64,000 nt of DNA from Hymenobacter plasmatis (GCF_020711255.1 NZ_JAJFAW010000020.1:1-64000), one strand, 5' to 3'. Positions 28,822 to 45,084 are shown, numbered from the stretch's first letter. A program made the numbers and translations. The notes: generated by a model not told the origin, from the sequence alone.

Positions 28822-28860
28822 TGGGGGTTTTGGTCCGATTGACCAAGTTAGTGACCGGTG

Positions 28861-30999
<2,139 letters not shown>

Positions 31000-31020
31000 G
31001 ATTATGTTGAAGGCTTAGAA

Positions 31021-31094
31021 ATTTGGGGTCTCAGGTTCTTGGTCGTTTAACAGAACAATCCGTCAAATAAGTCCAAGTCCCTAAGACCCCAAAT
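31021..31094. repeat. 15-bp inverted repeat between rpsG and fusA
   Basis: 31021-31035 (ATTTGGGGTCTCAGG) pairs with 31080-31094 with one G-T-type mismatch. The loop is 44 nt and occupies most of the 109-nt spacer. Confidence 0.8.
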
Positions 31095-31108
31095 AACAAT
31101 TAACCAGT

Positions 31109-31576
31109 TTAGAAACGGAAGTGCGAGAAGGCCTTGTTGGCCTCTGCCATGCGGTGGGTGTCGTCTTTCTTCTTAACGGCAGCACCTTCGCCCTTGGCGG
31201 CAGCGATGATTTCGCCAGCCAGCTTGTCCTTCATGGTCTTCTCACCACGACGACGCGCGTACTGAATCATCCATTTAGCACCTACCGAAATGCGGCGGTC
31301 AGCTCGCACTTCAATCGGAACTTGGAAGGTAGCACCACCTACGCGGCGGCTCTTTACTTCCACGGTGGGCATCACGTTGTTCAACGCTTTGCGCCACATT
31401 TCGAGGCCGCTCTCCTTGGTGCGCTGCTCCACAAGGTCGCAAGCGTCATAGAAGATGGTGTACGCCAGGTTTTTCTTACCGTCGTACATCATGTAGTTCA
31501 CGAAACGGGTTACCAGCGTCTCCTTGTACTTAGGGTCCGGCAGCAAGATGCGCTTCTTTGGTTTAGATTTTCTCAT
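31109..31576 (-). CDS. rpsG: 30S ribosomal protein S7
   Basis: A 155-residue S7 that organises the head of the small subunit. The ATG at 31576 ([20 protein letters not shown]) matches the family start; the open frame continues 20 codons upstream without conservation. Further marks are [20 protein letters not shown] and the RR-rich [17 protein letters not shown]. Confidence 0.98.
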   Translation of the reverse strand: MRKSKPKKRILLPDPKYKETLVTRFVNYMMYDGKKNLAYTIFYDACDLVEQRTKESGLEMWRKALNNVMPTVEVKSRRVGGATFQVPIEVRADRRISVGAKWMIQYARRRGEKTMKDKLAGEIIAAAKGEGAAVKKKDDTHRMAEANKAFSHFRF

Positions 31577-31592
31577 GATAGGTAGTTGATGT

Positions 31593-31653
31593 TGAGTAGT
31601 CAGCATCAAGGATGCGCGGCCCATTTCCGGCGCCACGCATCACTGACTACTCA
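31593..31653. repeat. Two-tier inverted repeat between rpsL and rpsG
   Basis: A perfect 11-bp outer stem (TGAGTAGTCAG, 31593-31603 with 31643-31653) and an inner 6-bp stem GATGCG/CGCATC (31611-31616 with 31636-31641) fill the 89-nt spacer. There is no T-run. Confidence 0.8.
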
Positions 31654-31665
31654 CTACTAGCTGAT

Positions 31666-32097
31666 TTATTTCTTTTTAGCTGGTGCGCCTTTCCCACCCT
31701 TGCCAGCTGCTGCTGCGGGTTGACCGGGCTTCGGACGCTTGGCACCGTACTTCGAACGACGCTGGGTCCGGCCGCTTACACCGGCAGTGTCCAGGGCGCC
31801 ACGGATGATGTGGTAGCGAACGCCTGGCAAGTCTTTAACCCGGCCACCACGAATCAGCACGATGCTGTGTTCCTGGAGGTTGTGGCCTTCACCGGGGATG
31901 TATGCGTTTACTTCCTTACCGTTGGTAAGGCGCACACGGGCCACTTTGCGCATAGCCGAGTTCGGCTTCTTAGGCGTGGTGGTGTACACACGGGTGCACA
32001 CGCCCCGACGCTGCGGGCACGAATCAAGGGCGGGCGACTTCGACTTGGTAGTCAAAGCCTCACGGCCTTTCCGTACTAACTGATTGATGGTTGGCAT
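31666..32097 (-). CDS. rpsL: 30S ribosomal protein S12
   Basis: A 143-residue S12, the decoding-centre protein. [39 protein letters not shown] and [17 protein letters not shown] are canonical. The lysines that change in streptomycin-resistant mutants of other bacteria (in PKKPNSA and near GRVKDLPGV) appear wild-type. The last ~20 residues form an Ala/Gly/Lys tail beyond the usual end. It heads the str operon with its own promoter at 32145-32176. Confidence 0.98.
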   Translation of the reverse strand: MPTINQLVRKGREALTTKSKSPALDSCPQRRGVCTRVYTTTPKKPNSAMRKVARVRLTNGKEVNAYIPGEGHNLQEHSIVLIRGGRVKDLPGVRYHIIRGALDTAGVSGRTQRRSKYGAKRPKPGQPAAAAGKGGKGAPAKKK

Positions 32098-32144
32098 TTA
32101 GCGAATGGTTTGTTTGGAGCCGTTTGCCCCTAAAATTTGGCTTG

Positions 32145-32176
32145 CAAAGGTAAGATTATTTCGGCGCAATAGCAAA
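32145..32176 (-). promoter_or_regulatory. str operon promoter (rpsL)
   Basis: A complete Bacteroidota promoter on the minus strand: TTTG (32173-32176), a 20-nt spacer, then TACCTTTG (32145-32152). The predicted transcription start lies about 40 nt before the rpsL ATG. Confidence 0.75.
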
Positions 32177-32222
32177 CAGAGTGAGGATGTTAATTTGGAG
32201 ATAGCTGAATTGAGCTAAAAAA

Positions 32223-32254
32223 GAAAGCGCCTCCTTAGTTAGGGAGACGCTTTC
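32223..32254 (-). terminator. Terminator after the DUF3467 gene
   Basis: A GAAAGCG...CGCTTTC stem with an inner CTCC/GGAG is followed on the minus strand by a run of eight T. It separates the rpoBC-DUF3467 unit from rpsL. Confidence 0.88.
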
Positions 32255-32277
32255 GCAAGTTGAGCTGATGTAAAACA

Positions 32278-32601
32278 TTAGGCCTCCCCTACCGCACCAC
32301 CAAAGTTCATCGGGTAGCTCGGGGCTTCGTTCTGCATTTTGATGGGGCCGAAGGCGGCTTCAAACCGCTCGATATTTTCCGTGAGCGCCTGCAGGAGGCG
32401 CTTAGCGTGCTCAGGTGTAACGACAATTCGCGCTTTCACTTTGGCCTTGGGCAAGCCGGGCATCATGCGGATGAAGTCAATCACGAACTCGCTGTTGCTA
32501 TGCGCAATCATGGCGAGGTTGGCGTATTCGCCCTCGGCCATGGCTTCGGATAGTTCGATGTTGATTGCGTTAGGGTCTGGGTTTTGGTCGGTTGGCTGCA
32601 T
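32278..32601 (-). CDS. DUF3467 family protein
   Basis: A 107-residue protein with the DUF3467 pattern: IELSEAMAEGEYANLAMIAH, SNSEFVIDFIRMMPGLPKAK and VVTPEHAKRLLQALTENIER. The family is widespread in Bacteroidota; its function is not established. It lies between rpoC and rpsL, in the same direction, and ends in a strong terminator, so it may be transcribed from its own start or from leakage past the rpoC terminator. Confidence 0.88.
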   Translation of the reverse strand: MQPTDQNPDPNAINIELSEAMAEGEYANLAMIAHSNSEFVIDFIRMMPGLPKAKVKARIVVTPEHAKRLLQALTENIERFEAAFGPIKMQNEAPSYPMNFGGAVGEA

Positions 32602-32607
32602 TAGTAA

Positions 32608-32832
32608 TTATTTAGGCTTGGACTGCAAATAGTCCATGGTGGAGTGTACAGCAGCGAGAGATGCTGGCAGAAATATTATTGTAATAATTGCAAAAAGGGC
32701 AACCGAGCCTTTGCTAACTCCGCCTCGCCACACGCTATAGGTAAAGGTGAAAACAGCAAATCCATAAAAACTAAGAACTACAAGAGCAATTAAAGCCCGA
32801 ATCACTAGTTCTGTCGCCCATACGAATTTCAT
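32608..32832 (-). CDS. Small two-helix membrane protein, unknown
   Basis: A 74-residue frame with two hydrophobic segments (about residues 8-32, LVIRALIALVVLSFYGFAVF, and 42-60, VALFAIITIIFLPASLAAV). It ends with a hydrophilic tail, MDYLQSKPK. I do not recognise a family. It lies 6 nt upstream of the DUF3467 gene on the same strand and just after the rpoC terminator. It is likely real because of its tight spacing and clean topology. Confidence 0.6.
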   Translation of the reverse strand: MKFVWATELVIRALIALVVLSFYGFAVFTFTYSVWRGGVSKGSVALFAIITIIFLPASLAAVHSTMDYLQSKPK

Positions 32833-32849
32833 ACATCAAAGAAACAAAA

Positions 32850-32880
32850 AAGCCGACCGGTTTGCACCAGTCGGCTTCTT
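32850..32880 (-). terminator. Terminator after rpoC
   Basis: An 11-bp stem with one mismatch (AAGCCGACCGG with CCAGTCGGCTT) is followed on the minus strand by TTTTTTG. It lies 20 nt after the rpoC stop. Confidence 0.88.
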
Positions 32881-32897
32881 CTTACCTCAGCAAAGGG

Positions 32898-35800
32898 TTA
32901 CTCTGCCGATACTTCACGCTTGCCAGCGCGGCTGGGCCGCTTGGCAGGCACAACTTCCTCGGCGGCCTTGGCGGCTAGTTGAGCAGCCTCCATTTCCTCT
33001 TTCGAGCCTACTACCTGACGCGTGTACTCGCGCAAGCCAGTACCGGCCGGGATGAGGTGACCAACGATTACGTTCTCCTTCAAGCCCAGGAGCTGGTCGG
33101 CCTTGCCACGGATGGCGGCTTCGCTCAGCACCTTGGTCGTCTCCTGGAAGGAAGCAGCCGAGATGAACGAGGCCGTACCCAGTGAGGCCTGCGTGATGCC
33201 TTGCAGAGTAGGACGCGAAACGGCAGGTTGGGCATCGCGCACTTGCACCAGGGCAAGGTCACGGCGCTTCAAGCTGCTGTTTTCGTCGCGCAGCTTGCGG
33301 GCGTTCACAATCTGACCAGGCTTCATGTTGGTCGAGTCACCAGCTTCGGTCACGACTTTCATGTCGATAATCATGTCGTTCTCGGCCATGAAGATGATTT
33401 TATCAATCACTTGGTTTTCGAGGAACGACGTGTCACCAGCATCCAGAATCACAACTTTCTGCATCATCTGGCGAACTACCACCTCGATGTGCTTATCGTT
33501 GATTTTCACACCCTGCAAGCGGTATACTTCCTGAATCTCGTTCACGAGGTACTCCTGCACGGCGCCGGGGCCCTGAATGCTCAGGATGTCCGAAGGCGTG
33601 ATGGCACCATCCGACAGCGGCATGCCGGCGCGGATAAAGTCGTTGTCCTGCACCAGAATGTGCTTCGACAGCGGCACCATGTACTTCTTCTTGACACCGT
33701 CTTTCGACTCCACGTAGATTTCACGGTTACCGCGTTTCACGGTGCCGTAGGTTACTACGCCATCGATTTCCGATACCACAGCGGGGTTCGACGGGTTCCG
33801 GGCTTCGAAAAGCTCGGTAACACGCGGCAGACCACCGGTGATGTCACGGGTCTTGCCCACGGAGCGAGGAATCTTAGCCAGGATGTGACCGGCCTTGATT
33901 TTGTCGTTGTTCTCCACATTCAAGTGCGAGCCCACCGGAATGCTGTACGCCTTCTGGCCTTCGGCATCGCCCTTCTTACCGGGGCGGATGATGATGGACG
34001 GGTTCTGGTCCTTGGCCTTCGATTCGATGATTACCTTCTCGCGGTGACCGGTCTGTTCGTCCGACTCCTCACGATACGTAATGCCTTCGGTGATGGCATC
34101 GAACTGAACGGTACCGTCGAACTCGGCCAAAATAACGGCGTTGTAGGGGTCCCAGTTGTTCAGCTCCTGGCCTTTCTCCACTTCCTGACCTTCCTCTACC
34201 AGCATGAAAGAGCCGTAGGGAACGTGGTTGGTAGTGAACACTTTGCCAGTGCCTTTCTCTACGATGCGAATCTCGCCCGAGCGACCCATTACCACGGCCC
34301 CCTTCACGCCTTCGGGCGTGGTGGTGGCCACGGTACGTACGTCTTCAAACTCAACCACACCGGCGAACTTCGACTTGATGTTGGCTTCCACCGCAATGTT
34401 GGAAGCCGTACCACCTACGTGGAAGGTACGCAGAGTCAGCTGCGTGCCAGGCTCACCAATCGACTGTGCGGCGATAACACCAACGGCCTCGCCACGCTGC
34501 ACCATGCGGCCCGAGGCCAGGTTACGGCCGTAGCACTTGGCGCAAATACCACGCTTGCTTTCGCAAGTCAGTACCGAGCGAATTTCCACCGACTCGATGC
34601 CGGTAGCATCGATGCGACGGGTCGTGTCTTCCTTGATTTCCGAACCGGAAGTCAGGATTACCTCTTCCGTAATGGGGTCGATAATATCGTGAACCGTTAC
34701 GCGGCCTAGGATACGCTCCGAAAGTGGCTCAACGATGTCCTCGTTGTCTTTCAACGCGAAGGTCTCGATGCCACGCAGGGTACCACAGTCCGGCTCGTTC
34801 ACGATTACGTCTTGCGAAACGTCTACCAGACGACGGGTCAGGTAGCCGGCGTCAGCCGTCTTCAGAGCCGTGTCGGCGAGACCTTTCCGGGCACCGTGGG
34901 TCGAGATGAAGTACTCGATTACGTCCAGGCCTTCTTTGAAGTTAGACAGAATCGGGTTTTCGATAATCTCACCAATCGAGCCTTGCAGCGACTTCTGCGG
35001 CTTGGCCATCAGACCACGCATACCGCCCAGCTGACGAATCTGCTCGCGCGAGCCACGGGCTCCCGAGTGCATCATCATGTAGATGGAGTTGAAGCCCTGG
35101 TTTTCGCGCTCCAAACGACCCATCAGCGTTTCCGTGATTTGGTTGTTGATACGCGTCCAGATATCGATAACCTGGTTGTAACGCTCGTTGTCGGTAATCA
35201 GACCCATCTGGTAGTTCTGAGTCACGGCCTTCACGTCGTTCTGCGCTTGCAGCACCAGTTCGTCTTTCTCTTTCGGAATCTGGATGTCGCCGAGGCCCAT
35301 GCTCAAGCCGCCTTTGTAGGCCGACTGGAAACCGAGGGTCTTGATGTCGTCCAGGAATTGAGCCGTACGAGCCATGCCCGTGCGCTTGAACACCGTCGAA
35401 ATGATTTGCTGCAGCTTCTTCTTGGTCAGCAGCTCGTCTACGAAACCAACTTCCTTAGGCACGAGCTGGTTAAACAGCACGCGACCGGCTACGGTCTCAA
35501 CTACCTTGGTTACCAAGTCGTCGTTCTCGTCGCGAATCTGCGTCCGCACCTTAATATAGGCATGCTTCGAGAGCTGGCCTTCATTGAGGGCAATCACAAC
35601 CTCTTCGTCCGAGTAGAACACACGGCCTTCGCCTTGGATGGTCTCGTTTTCAGTGCTACGCTTACCTTTGGTCACGTAGTACAGACCCAGAACCATGTCC
35701 TGCGACGGTACCGCGATGGGCGCGCCGTTGGCGGGGTTTAGGATGTTGTGTGACGCCAGCATGAGCATGGAGGCTTCCAGGATAGCAGCTGGTCCCAGAG

Positions 35801-37253
35801 GAACGTGCACAGCCATCTGGTCACCGTCAAAGTCAGCGTTGAAGGCCGTACAAACGAGGGGGTGCAGCTGGATAGCCTTGCCCTCGATCAGGCGCGGCTG
35901 GAACGCCTGGATACCCAAGCGGTGCAGCGTAGGAGCACGGTTGAGCAATACCGGGTGGCCTTTCAGCACGTTCTCCAGGATGTCCCAAACCACGGCGTCC
36001 TTGCGGTCCACGATTTTCTTAGCCGATTTCACCGTTTTCACAATGCCGCGCTCAATGAGCTTGCGGATGATGAACGGCTTGAACAGCTCGGCGGCCATGT
36101 TCTTGGGCAGACCGCACTCGTGCAGTTTCAGCTCAGGACCAACGACGATTACCGAACGACCCGAGTAGTCGACACGCTTACCAAGCAGGTTCTGACGGAA
36201 GCGGCCCTGCTTGCCTTTCAGCATATCGGACAGCGACTTCAGGGCCCGGTTGCCTTCGGCGCGCACGGCGTTCACCTTACGCGAGTTGTCGAACAAGGAG
36301 TCAACAGCTTCCTGTAGCATGCGCTTCTCGTTCCGCAGAATCACCTCGGGCGCTTTGATTTCAATCAGGCGCTTGAGGCGGTTGTTACGGATGATAACGC
36401 GACGGTACAGGTCATTCAAGTCGGAAGTAGCGAAACGGCCACCATCCAACGGAACGAGGGGACGCAATTCCGGCGGAATCACCGGCACCATGCGGATTAC
36501 CATCCATTCAGGGCGGTTTTCCACGCGGGTAGCGGCATCACGGAAAGCTTCCACTACGCGCAGACGCTTCAAAGCCTCAGCTTTACGCTGCTGCGAAGTT
36601 TCGTGAGCAGCGGAGTCACGCAGCGAGTAGCTCAACTCATCCAGGTTGATGCGCTCCAGCAGCATGTGCAGGGCATCAGCACCCATGCGGGCGATGAACT
36701 TGTTGGGGTCCTCGTTGGGCAGCATCTGGTTCTCCCGGGGGAGTTTGTCGATGATGTCCAGGTACTCGTCTTCGGTGAGGAAGTCGAGAATCTGCACGCC
36801 TTCTTCAGCCAGGGTACCGGGCTGAACAACGACGTACCGCTCGTAATAGATAATCTGGTCGAGCTTCTTGGTGGGCAGGCCCAGCAGGTAGCCGATTTTG
36901 TTAGGCAGCGACTTGAAGTACCAGATGTGAGCAACGGGCACCACCAGTTCGATGTGGCCCATGCGCTCACGGCGCACTTTCTTCTCGGTCACCTCCACAC
37001 CGCAACGGTCGCAGATGATGCCCTTGTAGCGAATGCGCTTGTATTTGCCGCAATGGCATTCCCAGTCCTTAACCGGACCGAAAATCCGCTCACAGAACAA
37101 GCCACCCATCTCGGGCTTGTAGGTGCGGTAATTGATGGTTTCAGGCTTCACCACTTCGCCGGTGCTGCGCTCCAGAATTGCTTCGGGCGAGGCCAGGGAA
37201 ATAGTGACTTTGGAGAAGTCCTGTACCAGTTTCTTGTTTTTTGCGAAAGCCAT
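32898..37253 (-). CDS. rpoC: RNA polymerase subunit beta'
   Basis: A 1451-residue beta' subunit. The N-terminal zinc site is [20 protein letters not shown], the catalytic magnesium motif is NADFDGDQM, the bridge/trigger region follows, and a second cysteine cluster [11 protein letters not shown] is present. The C-terminal ~25 residues are a charged tail ([18 protein letters not shown]). It follows rpoB after a long 388-nt spacer and is ended by a clear terminator. Confidence 0.98.
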   Translation of the reverse strand: MAFAKNKKLVQDFSKVTISLASPEAILERSTGEVVKPETINYRTYKPEMGGLFCERIFGPVKDWECHCGKYKRIRYKGIICDRCGVEVTEKKVRRERMGHIELVVPVAHIWYFKSLPNKIGYLLGLPTKKLDQIIYYERYVVVQPGTLAEEGVQILDFLTEDEYLDIIDKLPRENQMLPNEDPNKFIARMGADALHMLLERINLDELSYSLRDSAAHETSQQRKAEALKRLRVVEAFRDAATRVENRPEWMVIRMVPVIPPELRPLVPLDGGRFATSDLNDLYRRVIIRNNRLKRLIEIKAPEVILRNEKRMLQEAVDSLFDNSRKVNAVRAEGNRALKSLSDMLKGKQGRFRQNLLGKRVDYSGRSVIVVGPELKLHECGLPKNMAAELFKPFIIRKLIERGIVKTVKSAKKIVDRKDAVVWDILENVLKGHPVLLNRAPTLHRLGIQAFQPRLIEGKAIQLHPLVCTAFNADFDGDQMAVHVPLGPAAILEASMLMLASHNILNPANGAPIAVPSQDMVLGLYYVTKGKRSTENETIQGEGRVFYSDEEVVIALNEGQLSKHAYIKVRTQIRDENDDLVTKVVETVAGRVLFNQLVPKEVGFVDELLTKKKLQQIISTVFKRTGMARTAQFLDDIKTLGFQSAYKGGLSMGLGDIQIPKEKDELVLQAQNDVKAVTQNYQMGLITDNERYNQVIDIWTRINNQITETLMGRLERENQGFNSIYMMMHSGARGSREQIRQLGGMRGLMAKPQKSLQGSIGEIIENPILSNFKEGLDVIEYFISTHGARKGLADTALKTADAGYLTRRLVDVSQDVIVNEPDCGTLRGIETFALKDNEDIVEPLSERILGRVTVHDIIDPITEEVILTSGSEIKEDTTRRIDATGIESVEIRSVLTCESKRGICAKCYGRNLASGRMVQRGEAVGVIAAQSIGEPGTQLTLRTFHVGGTASNIAVEANIKSKFAGVVEFEDVRTVATTTPEGVKGAVVMGRSGEIRIVEKGTGKVFTTNHVPYGSFMLVEEGQEVEKGQELNNWDPYNAVILAEFDGTVQFDAITEGITYREESDEQTGHREKVIIESKAKDQNPSIIIRPGKKGDAEGQKAYSIPVGSHLNVENNDKIKAGHILAKIPRSVGKTRDITGGLPRVTELFEARNPSNPAVVSEIDGVVTYGTVKRGNREIYVESKDGVKKKYMVPLSKHILVQDNDFIRAGMPLSDGAITPSDILSIQGPGAVQEYLVNEIQEVYRLQGVKINDKHIEVVVRQMMQKVVILDAGDTSFLENQVIDKIIFMAENDMIIDMKVVTEAGDSTNMKPGQIVNARKLRDENSSLKRRDLALVQVRDAQPAVSRPTLQGITQASLGTASFISAASFQETTKVLSEAAIRGKADQLLGLKENVIVGHLIPAGTGLREYTRQVVGSKEEMEAAQLAAKAAEEVVPAKRPSRAGKREVSAE

Positions 37254-37641
37254 TTGATTGGTTTTAAGCTGTTAGCTGTTGGCTTTGAGCTATTGGGCGC
37301 CTCATCCTTCGCCAGAAGAATGCAAGAGTTCCCAACAGTGTGACTCTTAGAAAAGTGCCGGTACGAACCAGATAGGTATGATGCGCAAAAACCTTTTAGA
37401 AGGTCTGGTAATCTAGTTGCCGGGCTAGCGGACGGATGGGAAGGCCTTCGGTTAGGAAACTCAGAGAGTGAATTGCTGTCCTGACCATATCTCGGAACAA
37501 CCTCTCCTTTATCTGTCACCGAAGCGTTTTCGCACCCTTCGTTACATGAGCGACTCAACTAGCCGCTCGTATGGCTTGCCGGCAATTAAGCCGCTTGTTG
37601 CTTGCGAGGCGTTGGCCCCACAAGCAACAAGCGGCTGGTAA
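37254..37641. other. 388-nt rpoB-rpoC spacer
   Basis: This is unusually long for the rpoBC junction. It contains a perfect 16-bp hairpin next to the rpoB stop. Near rpoC (about 37263-37295) it has a low-complexity stretch of GCTGTTAGCTGTTGGC-type words, similar in style to the pyrH-frr repeat. I see no convincing gene and no -7 box in the right orientation. Confidence 0.55.
37589..37636. repeat. 16-bp perfect hairpin after rpoB
   Basis: 37589-37604 (AGCCGCTTGTTGCTTG) pairs perfectly with 37621-37636 around a 16-nt loop. It lies 5 nt past the rpoB stop, followed on the minus strand by TTAATT but no T-run. Confidence 0.88.
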
Positions 37642-41541
<3,900 letters not shown>

Positions 41542-41670
41542 TGCGATGGGGATTAAAAGATGGACACAGAAGCGTAAAAAAGGAAGCCGGGGTGGCGGCT
41601 GGTCAGCAATGCGGGGCAGAACCCGCACTCCCTAACGCGCACAATAACAGTGGCATTAGCTGACGCAAAG

Positions 41671-41696
41671 AAGCGCGAACTAGAAAGCTCGCGCTT
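41671..41696. repeat. Second hairpin of the rplL-rpoB spacer
   Basis: An 8-bp stem AAGCGCGA/TCGCGCTT with a 10-nt loop, located between the attenuator-like hairpin and rpoB. On the minus strand it is followed by CTTTGCG. Confidence 0.65.
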
Positions 41697-41718
41697 TTGA
41701 CACACCACAAACAGGAAA

Positions 41719-41742
41719 AGACCTGGCTAAGTTGCCAGGTCT
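41719..41742 (-). terminator. Attenuator-like hairpin between rplL and rpoB
   Basis: A perfect 9-bp stem (AGACCTGGC/GCCAGGTCT) with a 6-nt loop is followed on the minus strand by TTTTCC. It lies 45 nt past rplL. In E. coli the same junction carries a partial terminator that lowers rpoBC relative to L7/L12; this hairpin could do the same. Confidence 0.6.
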
Positions 41743-41786
41743 AATCCTTATTCGAAGCGGGTCCGGAGATGCTTCAGGAGCAGAAA

Positions 41787-42167
41787 TTACTTAACTTCTA
41801 CTTCAGCACCGGCTTCTTCGAGCTGCTTCTTCAGCGACTCAGCCTCGTCTTTTGTTACGCCTTCTTTCAGGGGCTTGGGAGCACCGTCAACCAATTCCTT
41901 GGCTTCTTTCAAGCCGAGGCCGGTCAGGTCCTTCACCAGCTTAACTACAGCCAGCTTGGCACCACCGGCAGCCTTCAGGATAACGTCGAACGACGTCTTC
42001 TCCTCGGGAGCCTCGTCAGCGGCAGCAGCGCCACCACCGGCCATCATTACGGGAGCAGCAGCAGCGGGCTCGATGCCGTACTCGTCCTTCAGGATGGTTG
42101 CCAATTCGTTTACTTCTTTCACCGTCAGGTTTACAAGCTGCTCAGCGAATGCTTTCAAATCTGCCAT
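41787..42167 (-). CDS. rplL: 50S ribosomal protein L7/L12
   Basis: A 126-residue stalk protein that recruits translational GTPases. The N-terminal dimerisation helix pair ([20 protein letters not shown]) is followed by an Ala/Gly hinge (about residues 37-55). The C-terminal domain is [20 protein letters not shown] to the end. It follows rplJ by 68 nt. Confidence 0.98.
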   Translation of the reverse strand: MADLKAFAEQLVNLTVKEVNELATILKDEYGIEPAAAAPVMMAGGGAAAADEAPEEKTSFDVILKAAGGAKLAVVKLVKDLTGLGLKEAKELVDGAPKPLKEGVTKDEAESLKKQLEEAGAEVEVK

Positions 42168-42235
42168 TTCTGTAGATTGTTAAAAAAATGTGTTGTTGAA
42201 AATTTATTGTTGAAGTCGAAAAAGAAGATTGGCGC

Positions 42236-42784
42236 TTAGGCGGCCTCTTTTTCGGAAAGCGTTTTGAGGATACCGGCCAGTTTGTTGCCGCCGCTCTGAA
42301 GAGCCGAGATAACATTTTTGGCAGGCGATTGCAGCAGGCCGATGAGTTCACCGAGCAGTTCCTGCTTGCCTTTGATGGTGGTCAAACCTTCGAGCTGGTT
42401 CGAGCCGATGTAGATGCTGGCATCCACATAAGCGCCTTTCAGCACGGGCTTGGGCTCAACACCACGGGGATAAGCCTGAGCTTTGTAGAAGTCACGCAGC
42501 AGCTTTGCGGGAGCCGAGCCGCTCTCCGTAGAGAACAACACGCCCGAAGAGCCTTTCAGCGCAGCATCCATCTCCGAAGTATCGTGGCCGAGGGTGTCCA
42601 GCGCCTTACGGATGAAGGTGTTTTTGTACACCTTGTATTCCATACCGCGGTTGAAGCACAGACGACGGAAATCGTTGATTTTCGCTACCGACATTACCGA
42701 AGCATCGACAATGTAGAACGAGTTGTGCGATTGGAATTTTCCGCTCAACTCATCCACGAGGGCTTGTTTTTCTTCCCTGGTCAT
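42236..42784 (-). CDS. rplJ: 50S ribosomal protein L10
   Basis: A 182-residue stalk base. Marks are MTREEKQALVDELSGKFQSH, EYKVYKNTFIRKAL and a C-terminal helix that binds L7/L12 dimers. It lies between rplA and rplL. Confidence 0.97.
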   Translation of the reverse strand: MTREEKQALVDELSGKFQSHNSFYIVDASVMSVAKINDFRRLCFNRGMEYKVYKNTFIRKALDTLGHDTSEMDAALKGSSGVLFSTESGSAPAKLLRDFYKAQAYPRGVEPKPVLKGAYVDASIYIGSNQLEGLTTIKGKQELLGELIGLLQSPAKNVISALQSGGNKLAGILKTLSEKEAA

Positions 42785-42799
42785 GTTTGGTTGGGTTAA

Positions 42800-43498
42800 T
42801 TAGTTAGCGGAGTTTACTTGGCTGTCCACCGGAACGGCGGGCGACATCGTGCTGCTCAAGGTGATGCTGCGGATGTAGGTGCCTTTCGAAGAAGAAGGCT
42901 TCAGGCGACCCAACGTCTGGATTACCTCCAGGGCGTTTTCGGCCAGCATTTTCTCGTCGAACGATACTTTACCCACCGAGCAGTGAATGATACCGGTTTT
43001 GTCAACTTTGAAGTCGATTTTACCAGCTTTCACTTCCTGTACAGCCTTGGCTACGTCGGTCGTAACGGTACCAGACTTCGGGTTCGGCATCAGACCACGG
43101 GGACCGAGCACACGGCCCAGGCGACCTACCTTAGCCATTACGGCGGGCATGGTGATGATTACGTCGATGTCGGTCCAGCCTTTCTCGATTTTCGCGATAT
43201 AGTCGTCCAGACCCACGAAGTCGGCGCCGGCGGCCAAAGCTTCGGCCTCCTTGTCGGGAGTAACCAGAGCCAGTACACGCACAACTTTGCCGGTGCCGTG
43301 GGGCAGGGTAGCCACGCCACGAACCATCTGGTCCGCTTTGCGGGGGTCCACGCCGAGGCGAACGTCAATATCTACCGAAGCATCGAATTTGGTGTAGGTA
43401 ATGTCCTTCACCACTTTGGCGGCCTCTAGGAGGCTGCGCACTTCCGTGAGGTCGTGCTTGGCAAGGGCTTCCTTGCGCTTTTTGCTGATTTTTGCCAT
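42800..43498 (-). CDS. rplA: 50S ribosomal protein L1
   Basis: A 232-residue L1-stalk protein. Marks are [33 protein letters not shown] and [20 protein letters not shown]. In E. coli, L1 also represses its own operon. It follows rplK by 19 nt. Confidence 0.98.
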   Translation of the reverse strand: MAKISKKRKEALAKHDLTEVRSLLEAAKVVKDITYTKFDASVDIDVRLGVDPRKADQMVRGVATLPHGTGKVVRVLALVTPDKEAEALAAGADFVGLDDYIAKIEKGWTDIDVIITMPAVMAKVGRLGRVLGPRGLMPNPKSGTVTTDVAKAVQEVKAGKIDFKVDKTGIIHCSVGKVSFDEKMLAENALEVIQTLGRLKPSSSKGTYIRSITLSSTMSPAVPVDSQVNSAN

Positions 43499-43517
43499 CT
43501 GTCGTTTTTCCTTTTAA

Positions 43518-43961
43518 TTATTCAGCAAAAGGAGAGTCGCCCTTGATGGTAATACCCATGCTGCGGGCCGTACCAGCCACCTGCTTCATAGCTGCTTCCA
43601 CCTTGAAGGCGTTCAGGTCAGCCATTTTGGTTTCGGCGATGGTGCGGACTTGGTCCCACGTCACGGAGCCTACTTTGTTACGGTTGGGCTCTTTCGAACC
43701 GCTCTGCAACTTGGCAGCTTCCATGAGCAACACCGGAGCCGGTGCCGTCTTCACCACGAAGTCGAACGACTTGTCGGTGTACATGGTGATGAGTACAGGA
43801 CAAACTTGGCCGGCTTTATCTTGGGTGCGAGCATTGAACTGCTTGCAAAATTCCATGATGTTCAAGCCTTTGCTACCAAGTGCAGGTCCTACCGGCGGCG
43901 AAGGATTCGCGGCGCCTCCCTTTATCTGCAGACGCAGATAACCTCTGATTTCTTTGGCCAT
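43518..43961 (-). CDS. rplK: 50S ribosomal protein L11
   Basis: A 147-residue L11 of the GTPase-associated centre. Marks are [40 protein letters not shown] and the C-terminal [14 protein letters not shown]. It lies between nusG and rplA. Confidence 0.98.
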   Translation of the reverse strand: MAKEIRGYLRLQIKGGAANPSPPVGPALGSKGLNIMEFCKQFNARTQDKAGQVCPVLITMYTDKSFDFVVKTAPAPVLLMEAAKLQSGSKEPNRNKVGSVTWDQVRTIAETKMADLNAFKVEAAMKQVAGTARSMGITIKGDSPFAE

Positions 43962-44082
43962 TTGATTGTGTTGGCTGCGGCTCCTGCGTCGTAACTCGCG
44001 CTTGCCTCAGTACATATAAACTCCTAGTTGGAAGCCCCGCCGACCCGGAGCAATTAGCCGGCGTGGTATAATCGAGAGAGGG

Positions 44083-44649
44083 TTACACCTCTTTTTCTAC
44101 TTGGGTATAGCTGAGTTCTACCGGCTGCGAGCGGCCGAAAATCTTCACGACTACATTGAGCTTCTTGCGCTCTTCGAATACTTCGTCCACATTGCCGGAG
44201 AAACCGTTGAACGGACCATCTACTACTTTCACGAGTTCGCCTACTACATAAGGCTTGTCGAGGGTAGCGGTGGTCTGCTGCTCGGCTTCGTCCACAATGC
44301 CGAGGATACGGTTCACTTCGGAGATGTGCAGGGGAACGGGCTTGTTGTTAGCAGCGTCCTTCTTGTCTTTGTCGCCGAGGAAACCAATCACACCAGGCGT
44401 GCTGGTGATGATGTGGTCAACTTCACCGTGGCCGAGGTCGGCGTGGATGATGATGTAGCCGGGGTAGAGGTTCCGCTCGCGCACGCGCTTCTTGCCGTTG
44501 CGCATTTCGAAAACCTTCTCTACCGGAATCAGCACCTGCGGCACCAGTTCGGTCAGGTTATGCCGGCCGAGCTCTGTTTCGAGGTAGTTTTTGGCTTTTT
44601 TTTCCTGGCCGCTCACGGAGCGTACCACGTACCATTTCAATTCGCCCAT
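44083..44649 (-). CDS. nusG: Transcription elongation/antitermination factor NusG
   Basis: A 188-residue NusG. The NGN domain starts MGELKWYVVRSVSGQEKKAK and includes NLYPGYIIIHADL; the C-terminal KOW domain has VVDGPFNGFSGNVDEVFEER. It links RNA polymerase with Rho or the ribosome. It follows secE by 12 nt. Confidence 0.97.
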   Translation of the reverse strand: MGELKWYVVRSVSGQEKKAKNYLETELGRHNLTELVPQVLIPVEKVFEMRNGKKRVRERNLYPGYIIIHADLGHGEVDHIITSTPGVIGFLGDKDKKDAANNKPVPLHISEVNRILGIVDEAEQQTTATLDKPYVVGELVKVVDGPFNGFSGNVDEVFEERKKLNVVVKIFGRSQPVELSYTQVEKEV

Positions 44650-44661
44650 CTTGATTGTTGA

Positions 44662-44856
44662 TTAGCGAAACGAGTTATAAAAAGCTTTAAGTACCGTCTC
44701 AAAGCTGATGTCCATAACGCCTACCACTACGGCAAACACGAGCGAACCAATCAGCACGAGACCGGCGCTTTTTTGCAGTTCCGTCGTCGAAGGCCACGTT
44801 ACATTGTAGCGCATTTCCTCGATGGTAGTGCGGAAATAATTGCTCAGTTTGTCCAT
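44662..44856 (-). CDS. secE: Preprotein translocase subunit SecE
   Basis: A 64-residue single-span SecE: the amphipathic helix MDKLSNYFRTTIEEMRYNVT, WPSTTELQKS, then one membrane segment (LVLIGSLVFAVVVGVMDISF). The ATG at 44856 is chosen; an upstream in-frame start at 44907 would run close to the tRNA-Trp gene. It is the SecY partner. Confidence 0.95.
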   Translation of the reverse strand: MDKLSNYFRTTIEEMRYNVTWPSTTELQKSAGLVLIGSLVFAVVVGVMDISFETVLKAFYNSFR

Positions 44857-44920
44857 TGGTTGAGGAAAAAACAGCGTTGCCGCTGAAAACGACATGGAGC
44901 GGGCCAACTGGCCCAGATTG

Positions 44921-44991
44921 CACGAGTGGAGAGATTCGAACTCCCATCAAAGGTTTTGGAGACCTCTATTCTACCCTTGAACTACACTCGT
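44921..44991 (-). tRNA. trnW: tRNA-Trp (CCA)
   Basis: A 71-nt cloverleaf with acceptor ACGAGTG/CACTCGT, anticodon loop containing CCA and T-arm GTTCGAATC. It lies between tuf and secE, a conserved position in Bacteroidota. CCA is not encoded. Confidence 0.95.
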
Positions 44992-45025
44992 TTATTGGCA
45001 TTCCCGCTTAGCGCATTTCGCCAAA

Positions 45026-45063
45026 GGGAGTGCAAAGGTAAGAGAAACAGCGGACAAAACAAA
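45026..45063 (-). promoter_or_regulatory. Promoter of tRNA-Trp-secE-nusG-rpl operon
   Basis: A full minus-strand promoter: TTTG (45060-45063), a 19-nt spacer, then TACCTTTG (45033-45040) followed by CACTCCC. It lies 42 nt before tRNA-Trp and after the tuf terminator. Confidence 0.78.
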
Positions 45064-45084
45064 TATGCCCTTCTGTTTCAGCGT

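Noticed and set aside
33201..34709. A 502-residue open frame antisense to rpoC
   Set aside because: It lies wholly inside rpoC on the opposite strand and encodes a low-information His/Val/Arg-rich sequence with no family resemblance.
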